DNA of 64,000 bases. It comes from Aeromonas jandaei (GTDB taxonomy: Bacteria > Pseudomonadota > Gammaproteobacteria > Enterobacterales > Aeromonadaceae). Numbering within the stretch: position 1 is the stretch's first letter; the number at the start of each line of letters is the position of its first letter. Location of the stretch: contig NZ_CP149571.1 in the NCBI RefSeq assembly GCF_037890695.1, forward strand, positions 2,448,001 to 2,512,000. Direction: 5' to 3'. The notes beneath the pieces were generated by a model. That model was not told where the DNA came from and searched no databases. It saw nothing but the letters and a program-made list of their open reading frames with translations. This document shows, one piece after another, positions 57,937 to 64,000 of this stretch. The position numbers and the translations under genes were made by a program.

Positions 57937-58027
57937 GGCGGTTTGCGGTCTTGATTGTGATTGGATGGGGGGCTGGGTAAGTCGCATTGCAGCCCAAGTT
58001 GCCAAAGCCGTTGTAACGATTAATCTT

Positions 58028-58177
<150 letters not shown>

Positions 58178-58781
58178 AGCTCATAAATGTCTTCAGGCTA
58201 ACAGGCTACGTTCTGCTGAGTGAACAGCCCAAATTCGGGCACGGCCTCTATCCGGTGGAGAATGGCTACGAAGGAGCTGGGGGAGAAATATATGTGCGGT
58301 ATAAACAAAAATTAGGTCATTTGGTGAAAATGCATAAATTAAATTTATGGCAGCCTTCTTGGCCTGTTGTCGGGGTTTGGAGCATTGTATTCAACGTAGT
58401 GAAGGATGTGGCTGACCTTAAAGAGTTGTCTAATTGAGAGCCTGTTGGATGGACGTTATAGCTTTTCGTGTATCTGCAATGGTTTGGTTCGTCCTCAGAT
58501 CTGTGGCAGAAGAGGCCAATAGCCGATATGGCTGATTGGGCCTGTGGTTTGGCTATTCGGTTGTATTGCTGTTCGATGTTCGATTGCCGTCAGATTAGTG
58601 GCAAGCGAGCGACTATTAGCAGTGGGTAGGAAAACCGGTGCGGTTATTTTCAGCTGGCGAGCTGATAAGGGAAGAGTGTGGTCTGCAACAGGATCACCAA
58701 CCTGCGTTTAGGCCGGGGCTTTTGGATGGCGAGTCAAAATGGAGAGCCAAGAAATAGTGTGGCAATAAAGGGCGTATCAAT
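58178..58781. other. Gene-poor stretch between the hexamer repeat and tyrA
   Basis: About 600 bases. A 60-codon frame (58255-58437, plus) and a 107-codon frame overlapping tyrA have no ribosome-binding site and no resemblance to any family I know. Base composition is more AT-rich and T/G-skewed than the flanking genes. It may be the remains of a decayed gene. Confidence 0.5.
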
Positions 58782-58810
58782 AAAAAGGGAAGATGACGGG
58801 CATCTTCCCT
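58782..58810 (-). terminator. Terminator of aroF-tyrA
   Basis: AGGGAAGATG-ACGGG-CATCTTCCCT with a T run on the minus strand, 26 bases past the tyrA stop. Confidence 0.92.
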
Positions 58811-58835
58811 GGGCAATCGATTGGTGCAGGCTCGC

Positions 58836-59963
58836 TCAGCTGTGCTGGCGGCGATCGTTGGCTTGTGCCAGCAGGGTGCGGCTTTCGCGCAGGAACTGGT
58901 CGGCGTGTTCGCCAAAGAAGCCGGAAACCTGGCTGAACGCCTCGATAAAACCCTCCCTGTCTCCACGCTCCAGCAGACCCAGCGCCTCGCCGAAGTTCTG
59001 ATAGTAGCGGCGGATCATCGCGAGGTTCTGTGGCGACGACAAAATGATGTCGGCATAGAGGTGGGGATCCTGGGCAAACAACCGCCCCACCATGGCCAGT
59101 TCCAGCCGGTAGATAGGGGAGCTCAGCGCCAGCAGTCGCTCCAGATTGGCCCCTTCCCGGGAGAGGTGCCAGCCATAGGCAAAGGTGGCAAAGTGGCGCA
59201 GCGCCTGGATAAAGGTCATCGCCTCATCGTGGGCTTTGGCTTCCACTTGCTGCAGGCGGGCGCCCCAGATGGTCATCTGCTCCAGCAGCCACTGGCTGGC
59301 GGCAGCGTCACGTCCCTGACAGCAGACGATCACCTGCTTGGCGAGACTCGCCACATCCGGTCCGAACATGGGGTGCAGCCCCAGCACAGGCCCCCGGTGC
59401 ACAGCCAGCATGTGCTCGAGCGGCGCTGATTTGATGCTGGTGACATCCACCAGCAGGCAATCTGCGGGCAGGTTGCCGAGCCGGTCGATGATCTGGCAGG
59501 TGATGTCGATGGGCACCGCTACCATCACCAGACCGGCTCCGGCGAGGAGCTCGTCAGCGCGCGGCCAATCGGCCTGTTCGAGGGTATCGACGTGATAGCC
59601 CGAGAGGGTGAACATATGGCCAAACAGGCGGCCAAGCTGGCCCTGACCGCCGATGATCACCACCTTGCCCAGATCCGGCTTCATGCACTTGAAGCCGGTA
59701 TCTTTTTCACTGGCGTAAGATTCGCGCATCACCCGGCGCAGCACGTCTTCGATGAGGTCACCCGGCACGCCCAGTGCCTCGGCTTCGGTACGGCGGCGGG
59801 CCAGCATGCTGGCCTCCCGATCCGGCGCGTAGATGGGCAACCCGTGGCGACTCTTCACTTCACCCACTTCTCCCACCAGCGCCAGACGGGCGGCCAGCAG
59901 ATCGATCAGCTGCCGGTCTACCGCATCAATCTTGTCCCTGAGGGCATTCAACTCTTCTGCCAT
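58836..59963 (-). CDS. tyrA: T-protein: chorismate mutase / prephenate dehydrogenase
   Basis: 375 residues (E. coli 373). Residues 1-90 are the AroQ chorismate mutase ([30 protein letters not shown]); residues about 100-370 are the NAD-dependent prephenate dehydrogenase with [14 protein letters not shown] and the conserved [13 protein letters not shown] and [10 protein letters not shown]. It makes 4-hydroxyphenylpyruvate, the tyrosine precursor. Second gene of aroF-tyrA, 70 bases after aroF; GGGA precedes the start. Confidence 0.97.
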   Translation of the reverse strand: MAEELNALRDKIDAVDRQLIDLLAARLALVGEVGEVKSRHGLPIYAPDREASMLARRRTEAEALGVPGDLIEDVLRRVMRESYASEKDTGFKCMKPDLGKVVIIGGQGQLGRLFGHMFTLSGYHVDTLEQADWPRADELLAGAGLVMVAVPIDITCQIIDRLGNLPADCLLVDVTSIKSAPLEHMLAVHRGPVLGLHPMFGPDVASLAKQVIVCCQGRDAAASQWLLEQMTIWGARLQQVEAKAHDEAMTFIQALRHFATFAYGWHLSREGANLERLLALSSPIYRLELAMVGRLFAQDPHLYADIILSSPQNLAMIRRYYQNFGEALGLLERGDREGFIEAFSQVSGFFGEHADQFLRESRTLLAQANDRRQHS

Positions 59964-60033
59964 CTTCAGTCCCTGTGGGTGCCGTCAGCAGCGGCACCTT
60001 GTGATTCAATATGTTGCATCAAGATATCACGGC

Positions 60034-61107
60034 TTAACCGCCAGTTCTGCTCTTGAGTGGTGCTGCCAGCTGGCTGTGGCAGCGGGCCAGCAGCGCCTCT
60101 GTGGTCTTCCAGTCGATGCAGGCATCGGTGATGGAGACACCGTAGCGCATCTCGCACTTGGGTTGCTCGCTCGACTGGTTGCCCTCAAACAGGTTGGATT
60201 CGAGCATTACTCCGATGATGGAGCGGTTCCCCTCCAGGATCTGGTGGATGACGTTGTCAGCCACCTTGGGCTGCAGACGGTGATCCTTGCTGGAGTTGCC
60301 GTGGCTGCAATCCACCACCAGCCCAGGTTGCAGGCCCGCTTTTTCCAGCGCCTCTTCCGCCAGCGACACATTGACCGAATCGTAGTTGGGGTGTTTTCCA
60401 CCGCGCAGGATCACATGGCCATCCGGGTTACCCTGGGTCTGCAGCAGCGCGACCTGGCCCTGCTGGTTAATGCCCATAAAGGCGTGGGGAGAGGAGGCCG
60501 ATTGCAGGGCATTGATGGCGGTGCCCAGATTGCCGTCGGTGCCGTTCTTGAAGCCGACCGGCATGGAGAGACCGGATGCCATCTCTCTGTGGGTCTGGGA
60601 TTCGGTGGTGCGGGCGCCGATGGCCGACCAAGAGAAGAGCTCGGCCAGGTATTGCGGGCTGATGGGGTCGAGCGCTTCGGTCGCCAGCGGCAGCTCCATT
60701 TCGGCCAGCGAGCAGAGCAGCTCGCGGGCACGATGCAGCCCCAGCTCTACATCGAAGGTGCCATCCAGATTGGGATCGTTGATAAAGCCCTTCCAGCCCA
60801 CCGTGGTGCGGGGTTTCTCGAAGTAAACCCGCATCACAATGTAGAGAGAGTCCTGATAGGCATCATGCAAGGCCTTGAGTCTGGTTGCGTACTCTTTGGC
60901 GGCCTCCATGTCGTGGATGGAGCAAGGGCCGCAGATCACCAGCAGGCGGTGGTCACGGCGGTGGATGATGTCGGCGATGGTATTGCGGGCCCCTTGCACG
61001 AATGCCAGCGCCTTGGCGGAGATAGGCAATTTTTCCTTGAGCTGGGCAGGCGTGATCATCACTTGTTCGGACTGGATATGGATGTTGTTCAGGGGATCTC
61101 TTTGCAT
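60034..61107 (-). CDS. aroF: 3-deoxy-7-phosphoheptulonate synthase, tyrosine-sensitive type
   Basis: 357 residues. Condenses phosphoenolpyruvate and erythrose-4-phosphate, first step of the shikimate path. Metal and substrate motifs: ICGPCSIHD (with metal Cys), RVYFEKPRTTVGWKG, GARTTESQTHREMASG, and VDCSHGNSSKDH. It is called AroF (tyrosine-controlled) because tyrA follows in the same transcript and a TyrR-box-like sequence is upstream; AroG/AroH isozymes would look alike by eye. Confidence 0.95.
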   Translation of the reverse strand: MQRDPLNNIHIQSEQVMITPAQLKEKLPISAKALAFVQGARNTIADIIHRRDHRLLVICGPCSIHDMEAAKEYATRLKALHDAYQDSLYIVMRVYFEKPRTTVGWKGFINDPNLDGTFDVELGLHRARELLCSLAEMELPLATEALDPISPQYLAELFSWSAIGARTTESQTHREMASGLSMPVGFKNGTDGNLGTAINALQSASSPHAFMGINQQGQVALLQTQGNPDGHVILRGGKHPNYDSVNVSLAEEALEKAGLQPGLVVDCSHGNSSKDHRLQPKVADNVIHQILEGNRSIIGVMLESNLFEGNQSSEQPKCEMRYGVSITDACIDWKTTEALLARCHSQLAAPLKSRTGG

Positions 61108-61143
61108 GATGTCGTTCTCTCTGGACTGAATTCTAAAAGCAGT

Positions 61144-61161
61144 CGTACGCTTAAGTTTACA
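61144..61161 (-). promoter_or_regulatory. Candidate TyrR box upstream of aroF
   Basis: On the minus strand TGTAAA-CTTAAG-CGTACG. The first half is an exact TyrR half-site (TGTAAA-N6-TTTACA); the second keeps 3 of 6, as in weak TyrR boxes. It is 37 bases before the aroF start, consistent with tyrosine-dependent repression of aroF-tyrA. Confidence 0.5.
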
Positions 61162-61402
61162 CTGGTACGTGCTTTGTTACGCAACCGCCCTCACCTTACC
61201 AAGTAAAAACAAACAATCAAGTGAAACAAGCGGGTTTACTGCCATTTATGCAGATAAAAACGCGTTGACATAGTCGTTATGGTAATAAAATAGCGAGGGA
61301 TAGCGTGACGAAGTGTGATTTTTGTAATTAAATATTTACGGTGTGCTGGGGGAGGGCAAAAAGAGCATAAAGGGAGAGCTGGCTCGACACTGCAGAGAAA
61401 CA
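61162..61402. other. Intergenic region between aroF and glgC
   Basis: AT-rich sequence with the aroF promoter on its right-hand minus-strand flank and the 3' side of glgC on the other. I see no small ORF with a ribosome-binding site and no RNA gene. Confidence 0.5.
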
Positions 61403-61426
61403 AGAAAGGGGCCCTGATGGCCCCTT
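61403..61426 (-). terminator. Terminator after glgC
   Basis: AAGGGGCC-CTGAT-GGCCCCTT, then TTCTTGTTT on the minus strand. A second hairpin (GGGGC/GCCCC) lies just before it at about 61433-61446. Confidence 0.7.
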
Positions 61427-61461
61427 CGGATAGGGGCCAGAGCCCCGTTCAAGACGTGATA

Positions 61462-62739
61462 TTACGCCTTGAGTTTGTCCAGCATCTCTTTGGTGACCAG
61501 CACAATGCCCTGTTCGGAGCGATAGAAGCGACGGGCATCTTCATCGGCGTTCTCACCGATCACCATCCCTTCCGGCAGTTTGCAGCCCTTGTCGATCACC
61601 ACCCGGCGCAGGCGGCAGCCCGGTCCGATCTCGACCCCGGGGAAGACCACGGCCTGATCCAGGGTGCAGAAAGAGTGAACCCGCACATTGGTAAAGAGCA
61701 CCGAGCTCAGGATAAAGGAGCCGCTGACGATGGTGCCGCCAGAGAACATCGAGTTGATGGTCATGCCGTGCTGGCCGTTTCTGTCCTGCACGAACTTGGC
61801 AGGCGGCGTCATGGTCTGGCTGGTCCAGATGGGCCAGTCCTGATCATAGATATCGAGCTCCGGAGTGACGGAGGCGAGATCCATGTTGGCTTCCCAGAAG
61901 GAGTCCACTGTGCCCACATCGCGCCAGTAGGGGCGTTTCTCGGCATTGCAGCCGACGCAGGACATGCCAAACGGGTGAGCATACGCAGTCCCTTCCCGCA
62001 CCACGCGAGGGATCACGTCCATCCCGAAATCGTGGTGGGATTCGTCGTTGGTGATGTCTTCATCCAGCAACTGATAGAGATACTCGGCATCGAAGATGTA
62101 GACCCCCATGGAGGCGAGGGAGGTATCTTCCTTGCCCGGCATGGCAGGCGGGTTGGCCGGTTTTTCCACAAAGGCATTGATCTTGCGATCGCCATCGATC
62201 GCCATTACCCCGAAGGCACTCGCTTCACTGCGCGGCACTTCGATACAGGCAACGGTCACCTTGGCGCCCATGTTGACGTGGTCGAGCAACATGGCGGCGT
62301 AGTCCATCTTGTAGATGTGGTCGCCTGCCAGTACGACGATATATTTGGGACCATGGTCGCGGATGATGTCCAGGTTCTGATAGACCGCATCAGCGGTGCC
62401 CCGATACCAGTTGACCTCGTCCACGCGCTGCTGCGCGGGCAGCAGGTCGATGAACTCGTTCATCTGATAGCGCAAGAAAGACCAACCTGACTGAAGGTGG
62501 CGCAGCAAGCTGTGGGATTTGTACTGGGTCACCACACCGACGCGGCGGATGCCGGAGTTGATGCAGTTGGAGAGCACAAAATCGATGATGCGGAATTTTC
62601 CGCCAAAGTGGACTGCAGGCTTCGCTCTGTTATCAGTTAACTGTTTGAGGCGACTACCCCGCCCTCCGGCGAGAACCAAAGCCATGGTCTCGTTCAGCAA
62701 CTGTCTTGCTTTTGCTGTATTGGCAGGTTGTAACAACAT
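61462..62739 (-). CDS. glgC: Glucose-1-phosphate adenylyltransferase GlgC
   Basis: 425 residues from [15 protein letters not shown], preceded by AAAGGGA; an in-frame ATG 24 codons earlier has no such site. Makes ADP-glucose for glycogen synthesis, the rate-limiting, allosterically controlled step. [16 protein letters not shown] (nucleotide loop), [25 protein letters not shown], and a left-handed beta-helix C-terminus are present. Other glycogen genes (glgA, glgB, glgP) are not in the window, so glgC is on its own here. Confidence 0.96.
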   Translation of the reverse strand: MLLQPANTAKARQLLNETMALVLAGGRGSRLKQLTDNRAKPAVHFGGKFRIIDFVLSNCINSGIRRVGVVTQYKSHSLLRHLQSGWSFLRYQMNEFIDLLPAQQRVDEVNWYRGTADAVYQNLDIIRDHGPKYIVVLAGDHIYKMDYAAMLLDHVNMGAKVTVACIEVPRSEASAFGVMAIDGDRKINAFVEKPANPPAMPGKEDTSLASMGVYIFDAEYLYQLLDEDITNDESHHDFGMDVIPRVVREGTAYAHPFGMSCVGCNAEKRPYWRDVGTVDSFWEANMDLASVTPELDIYDQDWPIWTSQTMTPPAKFVQDRNGQHGMTINSMFSGGTIVSGSFILSSVLFTNVRVHSFCTLDQAVVFPGVEIGPGCRLRRVVIDKGCKLPEGMVIGENADEDARRFYRSEQGIVLVTKEMLDKLKA

Positions 62740-63002
62740 CTTGTATCCCTTTGTAGATAAATCACTACAATCTTGCCGCTTTTGAGACCTAAAGAAAGTG
62801 CTTTCAGTCACACTTTTGCGGGGTATGCCGTAATAAAATGACTTTTTTGTTATTAAGGTGTGGTTGTTTTTTCATCTTTTGCTGTCAATCTGCTCACTCG
62901 TAAATTTTCTTCGCAAAAAGAAGCTAACAGCGTTAACAGCGGGGCTGGAAAGAGGCCCCTGCCTGTGTGCAGGGGCCGGAAGGTGGGAGGTAAAACAGAC
63001 CG
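62740..63002. other. glgC promoter region and secF-side hairpin
   Basis: AT-rich promoter sequence for glgC (about 62760-62930) and, near secF, the stem GGCCCCTGC-CTGTGT-GCAGGGGCC (62954-62977). No gene is seen. Confidence 0.5.
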
Positions 63003-63028
63003 TAAAAAGAACCGCCAAAAGGGCGGTT
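63003..63028 (-). terminator. Terminator of secF
   Basis: AACCGCC-CTTTT-GGCGGTT followed by CTTTTT on the minus strand. The stem begins in the secF stop codon. Confidence 0.85.
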
Positions 63029-63944
63029 ATGCCGCCTCTGCCAGCGGCTCCTCACCCTTCTTCTGATAGGCCTGCGGGCTCAGACCCAGCAGCTCCTGCA
63101 CGGTCGAGGCTACCGTGATGGAGGAGATGGTCCCCACCAGAATGCCGGTGAACAGAGTGAAGGAGAAACCGTAGAGGGTATCGCCGCCAAACAGCAGCAG
63201 TGCCCCGACGGTAAACAGGGTGGTACCCGAGGTGATCATGGTGCGGCTGAAGGTGGCCTTGATGGCGACATCAGAACATTCGTGGATCCCCATCTGGGTG
63301 CGCGAGCTCAGCAGATCCCGCAAGCGGTCCGAAATCACGATGCTGTCGTTGAGGGAGTAGCCGATCACCGCCATCAGACCGGCGATGACGTTGAGATCAA
63401 ACTCGATGTTGAACAGCGCCAGCAACCCCAGCGCCACGATGGCATCGTGGATCACCGAGATAAGGATGCCGATGGCCTGACGCCACTCGAAGCGGAATGC
63501 CAGATAGGCCGAGATGGCGAGGGAGGCGACCAGCACCGCCAGCATCCCCTGCTGGAACAGCTCGGCGCCCACTTGCGGGCCGACGATGGTGGTGCGCAGC
63601 AGCTCGACCGGCATGCCCAGTTGCTGGGTCAGCATGGTGGCAAGCTCGGTGGCCTGCCAGGGCAGTTCATGCGGAGGCAGCTTGATCAGCCACTCGCCGG
63701 GAACACCGGCAGAGCTGAGCTCCACCGCGCCTGCCAGCGGGGAGGTGAGCATGGCGTTGAGCTCATGGGCCTCCTTGAGGGTCTGGATATGAAACTCCAG
63801 CAGGGTGCCACCGGTAAAGTCGAGGCCGAGGGCAAGGCCGTTGACCAGCAGCATGGCGATGCTCGCCACTGTCAGTACGATAGAGGCCCACAGGCCGATG
63901 TAACGCCAGCGGGTCAGCCCCATGGCAACAATCATTTTCAACAT
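63027..63944 (-). CDS. secF: Protein translocase subunit SecF
   Basis: 305 residues from MLKMIVAMGLTRWRY, with AAGGAG just upstream. Partner of SecD; uses the proton gradient to help protein export through SecYEG. Visible: first helix (about 13-35), the GLDFTGGTLLEF segment, periplasmic domain (about 45-125), and five further helices with VIGYSLNDSIVISDRLRD and SGTTLFTVGALLLFGG. Shorter than E. coli SecF (323), of the type seen in secondary SecDF pairs of Vibrio and Aeromonas (inference). secD should lie just beyond the right edge. Confidence 0.9.
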   Translation of the reverse strand: MLKMIVAMGLTRWRYIGLWASIVLTVASIAMLLVNGLALGLDFTGGTLLEFHIQTLKEAHELNAMLTSPLAGAVELSSAGVPGEWLIKLPPHELPWQATELATMLTQQLGMPVELLRTTIVGPQVGAELFQQGMLAVLVASLAISAYLAFRFEWRQAIGILISVIHDAIVALGLLALFNIEFDLNVIAGLMAVIGYSLNDSIVISDRLRDLLSSRTQMGIHECSDVAIKATFSRTMITSGTTLFTVGALLLFGGDTLYGFSFTLFTGILVGTISSITVASTVQELLGLSPQAYQKKGEEPLAEAA

Positions 63945-64000
63945 AGTTCTCTCCTTGGCCTGCCAGCGCCTGGCTGGCGGCCGCATCCCGACGTGCCTTG

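Noticed and set aside
58255..58437. 60-codon plus-strand frame after the hexamer tract
   Set aside because: No ribosome-binding site, no family resemblance, and composition like the rest of the gene-poor stretch.
59833..61206. 457-codon plus-strand frame opposite aroF and the start of tyrA
   Set aside because: It spans two real genes and their gap on the other strand; no motif or ribosome-binding site.
63945..64000. End of secD
   Set aside because: Only 56 bases remain and no frame gives a convincing SecD C-terminus with a stop, so it is not called.

Overview
This is chromosomal DNA from a GC-rich gammaproteobacterium, most likely Aeromonas (inference). The reasons are the polar-flagellum regulators flrABC together with flgKL, Vibrio/Shewanella-type long PstC and PstA, an aceBA glyoxylate operon, uhpABC, an enteric-type porin, and several proteins close to E. 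coli products (YcaD, Hda, YtfL, TyrA/AroF). Codon use is uniform. I see no prophage, insertion sequence, CRISPR array or rRNA. One tRNA-Pro(GGG) gene is present.

Layout. 1-2.3 kb: end of flgK, then flgL. 2.5-4.1 kb: an M-box magnesium riboswitch leading into mgtE. 4.2-8.3 kb (minus): gcvR-like gene and ppk-ppx with a Pho box. 8.5-13.6 kb: a DUF2726 protein, flrA with an apparent frameshift, then flrB and flrC with a 27-codon coupling ORF between them. 13.8-19.2 kb: Nif3-like gene, purMN (minus), upp, a DUF2066 protein, hda. 19.3-22.3 kb (minus): aceBA. 23.3-24.2 kb: tRNA-Pro and tadA. 24.4-30.1 kb: pstC-pstA-pstB-phoU behind a Pho box. 30.2-36.7 kb: ytfL, a lipoprotein, mmuM-like gene plus an APC permease, a sterol-desaturase-family protein, a solute-binding protein. 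36.8-39.4 kb (minus): polar amino-acid ABC transporter. 39.9-44.5 kb: GGDEF protein and uhpABC (minus). 44.7-49.7 kb (minus): rnk, a binding protein, a secreted protein, two tandem alkaline phosphatases behind a Pho box. 50-56.4 kb: RbgA-type GTPase, ycaD, HDAC-family protein, yccT, dinG. 56.8-58.8 kb: porin, then a perfect 25-copy hexanucleotide repeat in a gene-poor stretch. 58.8-64 kb (minus): aroF-tyrA, glgC, secF.

Common theme. Three separate loci (ppk-ppx, pstCAB-phoU, twin alkaline phosphatases) carry upstream arrays of PhoB half-sites at 11-bp periodicity, each about 10 bp before a possible -10. Polyphosphate metabolism, phosphate uptake and phosphate-ester hydrolysis therefore look like one regulon. 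The Pst permeases carry large periplasmic inserts: propeller-like repeats in PstC and a coiled coil in PstA. No pstS lies nearby.

The items most worth a second look are the Pst inserts, the hexamer tract next to the porin, the C-tract frameshift in flrA, the flrB/flrC mini-ORF, the repeated element in the M-box expression platform, and the altered Fe-S cysteine pattern in DinG.
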